A stretch of 30,494 nucleotides of DNA from Larix sibirica (lineage: Eukaryota > Streptophyta > Pinopsida > Pinales > Pinaceae), in NCBI GenBank assembly GCA_004151065.3, contig NWUY0300015449.1, positions 54,050 through 84,543 of the forward strand. The letters run 5' to 3'. The notes beneath the pieces are model-generated. The model made no database searches. It had not been told where the DNA came from and worked only from the letters and a program-made list of their open reading frames with translations. The position numbers and the translations under genes were made by a program. Shown piece by piece: positions 1-10,196 of this stretch (the stretch's first letter is position 1; each line of letters begins with the position of its first letter).

Positions 1-163
1 GTTTTGTCTATTGATTTCAATCATTTCTATTTGGGTTACCATCTACATTGGTTTCCTTATTCATTATAGTAGTTTTTTCTTTCACCATAACAAATCTTGA
101 ATCATTCATTTGACTCTATTGTCCTCTTTGTCCTCTTGTTGACTCCCTAGATGACACAGATCA
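1..163 (+). repeat. 3' end of a 5' LTR (partial)
   Basis: This stretch lies directly before the primer-binding site, with one base between, and ends in CA. That is where the U5 end of a 5' LTR should be. It is pyrimidine-rich and has no open frame. The start lies outside the window. No matching 3' LTR was seen downstream, so the assignment rests on position only. Confidence 0.55.
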
Positions 164-164
164 T

Positions 165-176
165 TGGTATCAAAGC
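165..176 (+). other. Primer-binding site for initiator methionine tRNA
   Basis: The bases TGGTATCAAAGC match, with one mismatch, the TGGTATCAGAGC complement of the 3' end of plant initiator tRNA-Met. That tRNA primes minus-strand synthesis in many plant LTR retrotransposons. A gag-like frame follows about 350 bp later, as expected. Confidence 0.8.
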
Positions 177-479
177 ACCTTGGTCTTCTCTAGCCCCATT
201 TAAACACTACTTGCATAATGATCAAACTTATGCTTGTTCAAACACACTCTAAGAATTATCTATTTAACTTTCCTCTACCTTCAACCTCTGATTATTTATC
301 TACTCGAAACCCTAGAATAAATATGGAAGCTAAAAAAATGACAAAACTCCTTGCAATGAAATTGAACAACTCATAGAGTAAGCACTCGCTTGAAAGTAAA
401 CTAAAATCTATGATAATTTCATGAGATCTTTGCTCAACTTACTAGTTCATTAGGATCGAATTTGGTTAGCAACCCAATG

Positions 480-736
480 AGATCTTCCTTAGATAGTGTT
501 ATCCCATTCCAAGTACAAATGAACTTGGACACACCGAATTTGGAAGGAAAGTTTGATGTATAATTTGTAGACAATTGAATACAACAATTAGAGTCCTACT
601 TTGATGTGAATAAACTTTATGAGGCTGATAAATTCACCATTGCATCTCTGAAGATGTTGGATTCTGTATATTTCTAGTGGGAAAATATTTTGACTAAATG
701 GGAAGAAGAAGGTCACCCCATCGACACATGGTCAAA
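480..736 (+). pseudogene. gag (capsid) relic of the Ty3/gypsy element
   Basis: Gag forms the virus-like particle that packages element RNA. From about 519 one frame reads as the start of a plant retrotransposon gag domain: a short N-terminal stretch, then a D-N-x-I-Q-Q-L-E-S-Y-F core and a W-E-N block near the end. At least three in-frame stops (TAA, TGA, TAG) interrupt it. Similarity ends at the N at 737, where the sequence jumps to the end of RNase H. The frame is recognised from general family pattern, not a search. It may instead be a lineage-specific gag variant. Confidence 0.7.
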
Positions 737-738
737 NG

Positions 739-2212
739 TTTGATATCACTATTGTTGATAGACCAGGAAAAGAGAATGTTGTTGTTGACTTTCTTTCTCG
801 ACTAACCAATAATGTTGATAATTCACCAGCTGAGGATTCTTTTCCTGATGAAAATTTATTTGCATTATCATTCCTCTCATCATGGTTCGTAGACATTGCT
901 ATTTACCTTTTTGTAGGGAAGGTTCCATCGCATTTGTCAAAAAGGGAAAGGAGAAGGCTTGTACAACAGAGTGTTAGGTACTGCTGGATAGAAGGATACC
1001 TCTTTTACACAAGGTTAGATTTGGAAATTAGGCGATGTGTAAGGAAAGATGAAATCCATAGTATCCTGAAAGCTTGTCATGACAAGCCTTGTGGGGGTCA
1101 TTTTTACGATAAAAGGACTGGACACAAGGTGTTAAGAATGAGATACTTTTGGCCAACCCTCAAGATGAAAAGAAGTATGTGCAAGCCTGTGATAGTTGTC
1201 AGAGGATGGGTCAGCCTAATAGGTTGGATGAAATTCCATTACAACCACAATTGGTGGTTGAACTTTCGATAGGTGGAACCTATATTTTGTAGGGCCTATC
1301 AACCCTCCTTCGAAGCAGAAAGTTTATATCCTGGTTTGCACATATTATATGACCAAGTGGGTAGAGGCCATACCCCTGGTGAGAGATACTGATCAAGCTG
1401 TGGTTTATTTATTGTATGAATAAATCTTCACTCGCTTTGGGGTGCCGAAGGAGATAGTCACAGATGGGGGACCACAATTTGTATCTCATAAAATTGAATC
1501 CCTCTTTCAGAAATACCATATCCAACATAGAATAACTTCACCATATCATCCACAGGACAATGGTCAAGTGGAAAGTACAAATAAGGTTATTGAAGCTATT
1601 CTCACAAAGGATGTGAAGCGCCATCGAAGATATTGGGATGAAATACTTCCTGAAGCATTATGCACATATCGAACTACATGGTGTAACACCACAGGTTTCT
1701 CTCCTTATGAATTGGTATACAGGAAAAATGTTGTCTTCCTTGTTGAATTCAAGATTAAAACTTTGAGGACCGCTTTAGAAGCAAGCCTGGATTTAACAGA
1801 AGCCCAAAAGGACCGGCTGAATCAATTAAATGATATTGATGAGAAGCATGCAACTGCGGTACATCAAAATTCATTATTTCAACAACAACGCTCTAGGTGG
1901 CATGATGGGTTTATTAAGAAGAAGATGTTCCATGAAGGGGATTGGGCCTTATTGTACAATTCATGATTCAAGAGGGAATTTAAAGGGAAGTTGCACACCA
2001 TATGGTTGGGACCATACAAAGTGGACGTAGTGTTTGATAATGGCACTATTCGATTGACCACAATCGACGAACATCAGACACCACTATTTTCCAACGGTCA
2101 TCGACTGTGACACTATTATAAGCCACTCTCAAAGGATGCATTTGCTTCCCATGTTGCTTCTAATTCAAACTGTCAATTGGTACAAGAGCAGGAGCCTCCT
2201 CCTGTTTCTTAA
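739..2212 (+). pseudogene. Ty3/gypsy pol relic: RNase H tail and integrase
   Basis: One frame is open from 739 into the integrase, so the coding block starts well before the first usable start near 934. It opens with the G-K-E-N-x-x-x-D-x-L-S-R end of RNase H. The integrase zinc-binding region follows, with H-D-K-P-C-G-G-H-F and Y-F-W-P-T, and C-D-S-C-Q-R-M in another frame, so a frameshift lies near 1175; a second lies near 1265. The core keeps the second catalytic Asp (T-D-G-G-P-Q-F, about 1464) and the Glu (G-Q-V-E-S-T-N-K, about 1572). The first catalytic Asp is replaced by Tyr in Y-F-V-G-P (about 1280). A TAA stop sits just before I-F-T-R-F-G (about 1421). The C-terminal part holds the L-G-P-Y-K-V-D segment and ends at TAA 2210-2212, with no chromodomain seen. 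Integrase inserts element cDNA into the genome; this copy is inactive. Confidence 0.93.
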
Positions 2213-2386
2213 ACCCTTTTCGTCTTTTGCGCATTTTCCGCAAGGAAGTTGTACATAAATAAACTTGTTTGATTTCATTTTTTCTTTGATTTCATTAGTT
2301 TGATAGTCGTTTGATGATTTTTTTTCGATGGTTCATATTCATTAGTTTGTTTATAGCAATTGTGTGCAGGAGTAGATGCGAAGGAC

Positions 2387-2402
2387 CCAGAAGAAAAGGA
2401 GC
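2387..2402 (+). other. Possible polypurine tract
   Basis: A run made almost only of A and G follows the pol stop by about 175 bp. In an LTR retrotransposon the polypurine tract sits just before the 3' LTR and primes plus-strand synthesis. No 3' LTR start can be confirmed after it, so this is a positional guess. Confidence 0.3.
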
Positions 2403-2549
2403 AGTCATAATGGGCCAATCGATTGTGGAAATTATGGGTGGTCCTCTGCAGTTGGTGAATAACCCTTTACAAGGATCAACGAAGGGAATTATGGATTTAT
2501 GTCAAGTCCAATGAACTTAGTTCAGACACTGTTGAATTTCATTGTCGGC

Positions 2550-2830
2550 TAGAACACTGCCAATCTTCCCACTTTTTTTCCGAAACACCGCCAATCTTTC
2601 CACTTTTTGTCGAAACTCTGCCAACCTTTCCACTGAAACTCTGCTAAAATTTCGGCGAAGACTCTGCCAACCTTTCCACTTTTTGCTGAAACTCCACCAA
2701 CCTTTCCACTGAAACTCCACTAAAATTTCGGCGAGAAATCCTCCAACATTTCCACTTTCTACCAAAACTCCGCCAATTTTCGGTTGAAACACTGTCAATT
2801 TCTCCGCTATCCGTTGAACCACCTCCATTT
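2550..2830 (+). repeat. Minisatellite with a ~28-31 bp unit and a 76-bp higher-order period
   Basis: Degenerate units built around CCAACCTTTCCACT and GAAACTC follow one another. A longer version containing CTAAAATTTCGGCG recurs at about 2635 and 2711, giving a 76-bp super-period. The minus-strand open frames of 68 and 108 codons across here are products of the repeat, rich in repeated W, G and F residues, and are not genes. Confidence 0.8.
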
Positions 2831-2843
2831 TTCCAATTTTCAC

Positions 2844-5277
2844 CCAGCATCAGTTATGAAATCCATCAGATTGCCTCATAACTGGTTAAATTGCGTCTTG
2901 CAAAATTATCTGAGGAATATTTCGACGGAATTGGCAGTAATCTTACCTTGCCAGTTTTATAATTAGTGTTATTCCTACTTCAGTTTTCCAAAAATAAACC
3001 CGAAAATATGCCAAGGCTTCCACTCATTAAAACAATTAATTTTTACATGGACATATTCAATCCTCTTATTGGGTAGAGGCCTACTGACATTAAGAATCCA
3101 TGTGATGAGGGATTCCTTCATCAATCGATTTGACAACAAAAGAGGGCCAAATCGGAGTGCCGACAATCCATTACGGTAAGCGCAAACATACGGATTCTAA
3201 CCACGGGTATAACTAGGCATAAATTGACAAAGTAATCATGATTATACTATGTTCGCATATCCTTGTTAGAAATATCTAGCCAATCCTTCNGTCCAGTTAC
3301 TTCATTTGGGTCCACTTATCTTCGATGGTGGAAGAGAATTTTTGAGGTAACACCAAGCAAACCAATGCATAGCCTCAATGAGCAACCAAATTACAAAACT
3401 CCACGAAGAGAAAGAAGGCACAACCAATCTCTCTCTCTCTCTCTCTCTGCCTGAAGGCAAACAAAGTTGGGAAGGGGGAATTTATAATGATCCCTTTTAA
3501 AGGCACAATTTGTGTTGTGGAATCCAATCCACAATCTATTGCTTTTGATCGGGGATTTAGTGTCAATGAGGTTCTTGAGGTTGTTGAAATAGGAAAAGTT
3601 GTTCTGTTTGTTGTGATGATTTTGGTTAGCCATTGCAGTTCTTTGTCGGATCTTGGTTGGTGGGAGAATTTAGTAAATCTTGGTTGGTAGGAAAGTCCAT
3701 AAAACCTCGGTTGGTAGGGCAGTTTGTCAGATCTTTTTCAGTAGGACAATCAGCATATAATGCTTAGAAGTAGCTGAAGCTATAGCCTATAAGTAATCCC
3801 TTAAATCTCGAAGTAGGGCATGTTTTCTGGATTATTTTATTACAGGCAATCTTGAGAGATTGATATGAGGCAAGTGCAGTATCTGTACCAGCCTTGAAGA
3901 ATTTCAGGTCTGAAATTATTGATCACCTGTTCTAGGGAAAGTGCCCTTTTGCCTCATGCACTGTCGCAGAGAGCTCTTACAATCTATTAAGTTATACTTT
4001 CAGATTTATTGTTGTCTTACTTGCTGGTTATATTATTTTCTGTTTTCGCAACAACAAAAAAATTCAAGTATTTGTCGGTTTTCTTACATTCAAGAAAGTA
4101 AAAAATACTTTTATACTAACCATCTCCCCAACATAAACAACCTATTCCCACCCGCAAATTAAATCTACCACATCAAATCCTCACACTGTCCCTCCTCCAT
4201 TAAGCAACTGTATAGCCACACACCTCCCTCCCTCTATACCACCTGCTCATCTCCTCATATCCCACCCACCATGAGCAGTATCCCAAAAGGTAATCATTTA
4301 AATTATTCTCATGGGTTCATAATACTACTTTTTTATATTGATAGGATCACTCATCTTAAACTACCTGGTTGAAAAGAATGCATTTCTAGTATCTACATCA
4401 ACAAAACCCACTTAGAAGTTTAGACAAGTAACCTTTATATTAAAACGAGCTACACTATCAACACAAACAGAAGCATAAGTTGAGATAATTCGAAGAACAC
4501 TTCCAAAGAAAAATCAGAACATAGAAACAAGCTATCACACCAAGGCTATCTTCTCATTGCACAACAGAAGCTTTATTTAATTCTTCTAAGCAGATACAAA
4601 TTTAAGTCAGAATTAAACTCTATACATCAAATTCATTCAGTTTCTCATCTACCTCCCTCTATCATGTTTTATCTGTTATACTAAATGCAGCATAAGTATG
4701 TAAGTAAATTATGGCAGTGATTGCTAGTTAGTCATCAATTTTCAACTATCCCATTCATATATTCAGAATAACTTCTGGCATGTTTGATATTGAAACTAAA
4801 ATGGCATGCGAGACTAGAAAAGCTGTCCACTCCTTTCTAATGAACAGGACTTAACTGTTGCTCTGATTGTAACGGCCTGCCTTGGACAAGAAAACATCCT
4901 AGCAATATCAAACCGTTGAAAGTTTGACTGCTGCTGCCTCCTTGAGACCATAACCGTTATTTTGGCTAACAGCAACTGGAAATAAATAACTATAAAGCAA
5001 TGAACAGAAAGGAATTTGTTTCAATGTCTCTAAGAAACAATGTTTATGAAATTTCTTGCTGTCAAGGCTTGAATTTTGCAAAAAGGGTTTCAAACACTAA
5101 AAGCGCTCAACTTTAACAACTTTCCAGCAGTCATTAAATGGAATTATTTATTCTGAAATAGAAAAAATTATTTTCACAAAGCTTGCATATTTATGGAACA
5201 TAGCTTTGCATTTTGTAGTAGCTTGAAAGGACAAAATGATTATTCTGTATTTTTGTAAAGTCAACCAGAGATCTTAC
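2844..5277. other. No gene recognised; AT-rich intergenic DNA
   Basis: No open frame here resembles a known family and none has convincing coding character. Contents worth noting are a (TC)n microsatellite at 3428-3448, an N at 3290, and three loose repeats of a TTGGTTGGTAGG-like motif between about 3650 and 3715. Part of 3700-4100 has the feel of an LTR, but I could not find a partner or terminal motifs. Confidence 0.6.
3428..3448. repeat. (TC)n microsatellite
   Basis: An uninterrupted run of TC dinucleotides about 21 bases long. It creates artificial open frames on the minus strand that read Arg-Glu repeats. Confidence 0.95.
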
Positions 5278-5430
5278 ATTAGATGTAGGTCTGCCCTCAG
5301 ATGGTGAAAGTCTTCTCGTGTAACTAAAGCTTCTAGCATGTTAGCCATGCAGGACAACTGGTTTGCAATAGCCACAGATTCTGAAACAGGGGGCGGAATG
5401 CCTTGAATCCCATTTTCCATTCCACTCTTT
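5278..5430 (-). CDS. Candidate internal exon of an unidentified gene
   Basis: On the minus strand a 153-nt open segment is bounded by a plausible acceptor (TTGTTATAG, AG at 5431-5432) and a near-consensus donor (AAT/GTAAGA, GT at 5276-5277). Read in frame it gives about 50 residues containing G-I-P-P-P-V, A-N-Q-L-S-C-M-A-N-M-L-E-A-L-V and R-E-D-F-H-H-L-R, which looks like an amphipathic helical segment. The length is a multiple of three, as expected of an internal exon with equal phase on both sides. I do not recognise the family. I could not find flanking exons in a matching phase: a stretch near 4860-4980 begins with a good acceptor but gives a stop at once in the required phase. It may be an isolated exon with very long introns or a relic. 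Confidence 0.45.
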
Positions 5431-6820
5431 CTATAACAAGACCATTGGAATTTAGAATCAGTGAAAAGCACGACAATCTATTCAATCATAAAACAGTTGC
5501 CCACAAACAAAAAGTTACCATGTCAAGTGGAATGCAAGTTATCACAAAAGACACTTGTTTTCAAAAACATACAGAACAATGGATTGCAATTATCATTAAC
5601 CTTGTGTCGCTACTGAGATCAGTCCATTTTGTCTTCTAGATTGAACCAAGATAAGAAAACATAAATATTTCATTGCGTGAAAACAGATTTAATCACAAGT
5701 CCAGAACATTGCAAAATATACTAGGCAAGGCCTTCAGTAGAGTACCTAGCTGGCTAGACCATTTAATCATACTTTAAAAATAAAACTTTGTCCTTTTTAT
5801 TCCATGCAAGATAGATATTGATTTAATTTATTTTCACTTTAGCATCTTTCTAGCACCAAGATCAACTATTGCTTGAAGCAGAACATGGCTAAATACATCA
5901 TCAAACATCACATGCATCTTGAGATGAACAAAGCATGAATGAAGCATAACCACAAATTCACATTGCAGAATATTGACACCTTCAAAGGATAACCTATTGA
6001 CACTAGAACTTTCCCACATCACTTATTTGAATATATCAAATTTTGCATAAAAATTCGTGACTCTAGCAAAAGAAGCTAGCATATAACTTGCTCAGTGAAG
6101 CATTCCCAGAATTGGAAACAAACCAACGGTTAAATAAATCAAAAACAGAGGAAAATATTGTCATCATTGATGTCATGCATCAGGTGAATTATGAAGTTGA
6201 TGATGGCCCTCACTTTAATTTCTATCTGGTGTGTGAAATTTGATCAGCTCACTAAAAGACCCCTCCTACCCCTGTCATTCAACATTCAGATTTAATTCAA
6301 ACAGTGTTCTCATGTACACCATTTAGAAACTGATAAGAGGGAAAGCAACAGGGATTCTTCTTGCTAAAAGAGACTGAATGAATAACAGCACCAAGCAAGA
6401 GAACATAACTTGGAAAGGTATCTTTGAAGACAGGCATTAATATGGAGAATGCAGTACAAAATGAGTAATTCATTATAATACTTTATGTTGACAGAATACC
6501 CACCTTGCAATAAAGTGTATAAATTCTTTAGCACATGGTAACAGTCCTGGTATGATTTCTAAACCACCTACTTAATCTATCAAAACTGCAATCTGATTTT
6601 TACTAGGAACTGAAACACATTAAGCTGAAGAAAGTAGCAGCAAGAATACAGATCTGAAACTCAAATCACATCACTGTTTATTAATCTTGAAAACAGGAGT
6701 TGCACTGAAAACTTCAAACTCTACCCTTCACCCACTGCTTCCTACTTTGAAAACTGAATTAATAAACCTATACCTCTGCCTTCTCTTTTATAGGTCGAGA
6801 GAAGAGTAGGTACAGTGAAT
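5431..6820. other. No gene recognised; possible intronic or intergenic DNA
   Basis: AT-rich sequence with only short open frames and no family resemblance. If 5278-5430 is a true exon, this would lie upstream of it on the minus strand and could be intron. Confidence 0.5.
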
Positions 6821-6825
6821 GTGGA

Positions 6826-7104
6826 CACGTGCAGAACAATGCCTGAATTAGATGATCTGAGGCATGCAAGCAGGCATCCTCCCTGGGATCCGTGGCTTAA
6901 CTACTAGGCTGCATGCACTTCACTAAACTGAGCTAGGTTGCATGTGCAATAGCTAACTGATGCATGCTAACTTAAATAGAAACTTAATGCATACAAATTC
7001 TAACTAAATAAAAACCAGAAATAGAATTGAACTGCTAAATATAAAACACATCTAAACTGGAACTAAACTGAGGATGCCACATGCATGCTTTTGACATGCA
7101 TGCA
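6826..7104. promoter_or_regulatory. G-box and clustered RY (CATGCA) motifs
   Basis: A CACGTG G-box in the context ACACGTGC lies at 6826-6831. It is followed by CATGCA or its reverse TGCATG at 6863, 6910/6912, 6939, 6961, 7080/7082 and 7095/7097/7099. RY elements are bound by B3-domain seed regulators (ABI3, FUS3 and LEC2 in Arabidopsis), and G-box/ABRE sites by bZIP proteins. The two together are typical of seed-maturation promoters. A TATA-like AAATATAAAA occurs near 7037. No recognisable gene follows on either side, so the cluster may be a promoter relic or chance purine-pyrimidine repetition. Confidence 0.35.
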
Positions 7105-8157
7105 CCATCTATATCTCTCTCTCTCCATAAATGCTCATATGCCCTGATTACTGTTGTATGGAATTGTTGAAAGGGGAGGGTCGCCTTGCTGCAGTACAGA
7201 CCTGCATATCTGTCACACATGCCTTGTCTGTGTGCATCCAGATCTTCTCTGCTTGATGTTGACATTAATGACACTCTGCCACAAACTTTCCGAGGTACTA
7301 AAAATCCAATATTAAGTGCCAAAAGAAAAAGAAAAGAAATACAAACAAAAATAAAAGTAGTGAAGTTTAAGGGGAAAATTCTAACTAAGAATGAAACACT
7401 ACTCTGCATTAGAGTTAGAGTTGTTGCAGAGGTGGAAGGAAGATATTTCTGTCATCATCAGGAACTGTGAATTTACCAATGCAGAGCCTGATTATATCCT
7501 TTAGGGAATGCTCAGAGCTGAGAGTACTTGACTGGGTAATCTGGGGAGGAGCCTGAGAACAATCAGCTGAAGCTTAAACTTTAAGTGAATGGTTATGTTC
7601 AACTTTAAAACAACAATAAATGAAACTTTTAAAAAAGGAGTGCACAACATGAAAGTTTTTGAAATTGAATTGTCTCATTCATTTAGAAAACTTTATAGAA
7701 ACATGTATTATTGGTCTTGACTAATGGATGCCACGTGCTTCTAAGTTTCCAGAAAGCTGTGTGCATGACTTGTTTGATTAAGTTTGCATGTACTAGATCT
7801 ACTCAATTATTTTTCTAAATTATATCTTTAACATAAAGATGTGCCAAATGTTGATGTTGCAATGTTGACATGGCAATATTAATGTCGCAAGAGTATACAA
7901 AATGGGCATTCATTTTTAACATCCACCTCATTGACCATTTTGTTTTCTTTCATACTAAGTATCTCCTTGAATCGAAGTCACAGGAGACTTGTGCTCCTTC
8001 CCCACCCCTGTTTCTTGTCAGAAATGTTTCAAGGATGAAAATGAAGATGAAACACCCTAGAATATCCCTGGAGATACTCCCAGGGTGTATTTTGATCTAA
8101 AAACACCATAAATGATGTGTTTCTCAGGGATAAAATGAAAAAGATAAAGCCCATCCT
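7105..8157. other. No gene recognised
   Basis: Open frames up to 124 codons exist on the minus strand (7035-7409) but lack any family resemblance, and the hydrophobic N-terminal part is coded by A/T-rich DNA. I see no RNA gene or mobile-element end here. Confidence 0.5.
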
Positions 8158-8510
8158 TGAACAGCCTGATGAGTGTGCTTGATGATTGCAAACCCTCTGT
8201 TGCCTATAGTCACAGTGAATTCCGATCCTCAAACACCTGCTGGTGGGATCTCCACAAGTTGCCTGGCATTCATCCTGCAGCTCCACTGATAAGTTTGAGA
8301 TGTTTTAGACTCCAAGACACAAATAAAACCCTCTTTGAACTGCCTGACGATTGTGCCTGTTGATTCAAAACCTCTGTTTGTTATAGCCACAGTGAATTCC
8401 AATCCTCAAACACCTGCTGGTGGGCTCTCCATAACTTGCCTGGCTTATCATGCTGCAGCACCGCTGATAAGTTTGAGATGTTTTAGGTTCCAAGACACAT
8501 AAGTAAAATC
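8158..8510. repeat. Tandem duplication, 178-bp period, two copies
   Basis: The block from about 8158 to 8327 is repeated from about 8336 to 8510 with scattered substitutions and small indels. Anchor words such as AAGTTTGAGATGTTTTAG (8291 and 8469) and CTCAAACACCTGCTGGTGGG occur once per copy at a constant 178-bp offset. Neither strand keeps an open frame through both copies. Confidence 0.9.
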
Positions 8511-8819
8511 CAGCAAGTACTAGCCAACACGATTTTCACTAGGCAACAGAATGACCAATTCTCGACCATCCCAAAAAATAACCCTAACATTTCCTGCAAG
8601 ATTGGTAAGTTGCCAAGATGTAAGTCCCGTTCTATAATTTGTTCCAGTTATCTATCTCACATCTGTTTCATCAAATATTTGAATTTCTAAGAGATTTGTA
8701 ACCCTAGTATATCTTGCAGGTGAAATGTGCAAGGCAAGGTTTGGCTCTTGGATTGAAACTCGTGTAGAAGGGTAATTCAGGTGGTGAAGTTAATCTGGTT
8801 AATAATAGAAAACATAAGT
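8511..8819. other. No gene recognised
   Basis: Short spacer between the tandem duplication and the terminal-inverted-repeat element. I see nothing in it beyond short open frames. Confidence 0.5.
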
Positions 8820-9820
8820 GTTTTAAAAACCAGTCAACTCGGAACCGGAACCGGCAGAGTTGACCAGTATGACCACCTGGAACATTGAACCATGACAAAA
8901 ACCGGATTGGGGACTGGTTCGGTACTGAACTGACCAGCCAGATGCTTGAACTGGCCGGTTTGGTACTGAACTGGTCTGAACTGGCGAAGCTCGACAAAAA
9001 TTGGCCAGCGCTTCTGCTGTCCAGACTCCATGACATACTAGCAGCATTTTACAGTCAGGATTATGGGCAAACAGCAGATCAAAAGCAATGGTGAAACCTG
9101 ATTTCAAATGGAAACCATGATGTATTAGGGTTGAAGTAAGCTATGTGTTTGCAAATTGGTGCAACAGGCCCCACAATTTCTCCATTAATTCCCCCAAACT
9201 GTCCAATATTCTGCATCAAATGCTTGCTTGAAGAGGGATCGATTTCTCTCTTATTGTCTTCAGTACCATAGGCTGCACTGCTCTAGCCCAGATATCATTG
9301 ATAATACTCAGGCTGTCTGTAATGCTACCCAGCATGAAGTTTCATTGCTGCTTACTCTTATTTATCACCCTAAGTATGCCAAGAATGAAGAATAAGGGTA
9401 GTTTAAATTTACATCAATGCTCAGAGTGCTGATTTAGCCCATAGGTGTGCCCAGAATGATATATCATGCCCGGAATTAAGAAATGCATGCCACTTCAGCC
9501 CTCCAATTCATCCCAGAGTTCACTTTGAGGTCTGGCTATACCTTATAACTTTGTACTATATAGTGCACTTGATGCCCTTTTGTGACCCATACATGGCTTA
9601 TGGTATATATATGTTTAGACTTTGCATATTATGTCTCTAATGGTTTGAAATCATATCATGGAATGTTAAATATATTCTTTTTCATTAAAATTGTAAATTT
9701 TATTGTATTTTTGAGTAGTCTGGTTCATTTAAATCAAACTGCTCTGGTTCATTACTGGTTCCGGTTCTGGTCTGAGTTGACCTTTGACTGGTTTGACTCT
9801 GGGTTCCGAGTTTTAAAACA
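8820..9820. mobile_element. Non-autonomous DNA transposon with terminal inverted repeats (MITE-like)
   Basis: The left end starts GTTTTAAAAAC and the right end finishes GTTTTAAAAC, itself a palindrome. Inside these, the left end carries CTCGGAACC, CCAGTCAA and GGTTC-rich motifs. The right end carries their reverse complements (GGGTTCCGAG, TTGACTGG-like, GGTTCCGGTTCTGG). The inverted similarity is imperfect and runs for about 80-100 bp. The interior has no transposase frame. The element is about 1.0 kb and resembles plant elements with TTTTAAAAC ends and CCGGTT-rich subterminal repeats. A target-site duplication is not clear, so the exact ends may shift by a few bases and the superfamily is unassigned. 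Confidence 0.6.
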
Positions 9821-10119
9821 TTGGCAAACATGGCACATATGTGAAAGATAGGAGACACTTAGATATATTCCTTGCTGTAAAAGTTTCTTCTTGGATTATC
9901 CCAATCTCCCTCATTACACTATTCTCAATGGTTGTCCATTGGGCAAAGTTTTGCATCAAATTTAATCTTTGAGATTTATCTATTCGTGATTCCATACTCT
10001 GATTTGCACCATTTTTTCTTTAACCCAGTTTCTTGCCAGAGGAAGGTTCATAAAATTTTCTCTGGCTTGTCTAGGACTGATTTTTGGAATGCCAGAAGTT
10101 TGAACCTAACATTGTTATG
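9821..10119. other. No gene recognised
   Basis: Short, AT-rich open frames only, with no resemblance to a known family. Confidence 0.5.
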
Positions 10120-10196
10120 GTGGGAGAGTTAGTAATACTGATTTGTGGGAGAGCTAGTAATACTGATTTGTGGGAGAGCTAGTAATACTGATTTCG
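10120..10196 (+). repeat. 25-bp tandem repeat, three copies
   Basis: GGGAGAG(T/C)TAGTAATACTGA units start at 10122, 10147 and 10172. The second and third copies are identical over the unit, and the first differs by one base, so expansion is recent compared with the surrounding decay. Confidence 0.95.

Larger units (their letters stand above)
1..2510 (+). mobile_element. Ty3/gypsy LTR retrotransposon, internally deleted relic
   Basis: The parts occur in the order of a Ty3/gypsy element: end of a 5' LTR, tRNA-type primer-binding site, gag-like frame, tail of RNase H, zinc-binding and catalytic integrase, then a non-coding 3' region with a purine-rich tract. Protease, reverse transcriptase and most of RNase H are missing. 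The break falls exactly at the N at 737. The right end is uncertain: I found no copy of the 1-163 sequence downstream, so 2510 is only the limit of the purine tract and adjacent DNA. Several stops and frameshifts show it cannot move by itself. Integrase lying after RNase H excludes the Ty1/copia order. Confidence 0.9.

Noticed and set aside
3375-3633. Minus-strand frames with Arg-Glu repeats
   Set aside because: Products of the (TC)n microsatellite.
4860-4990. Possible last exon after TATTTCCAG on the minus strand, downstream of 5278-5430
   Set aside because: The phase required by the 5277 donor gives a stop after two codons.
7035-7409. Minus-strand frame of 124 codons with a hydrophobic N-terminus
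   Set aside because: No family resemblance, no good start context, and it crosses the CATGCA cluster and a CT repeat.
8029-8286. Minus-strand Cys-rich frame that looks like a small secreted peptide
   Set aside because: The frame is not kept in the second copy of the tandem duplication and there is no signal peptide.
10120-10196. CRISPR-like repeat spacing
   Set aside because: Units are directly adjacent with no spacers, and the setting is a plant nuclear genome.
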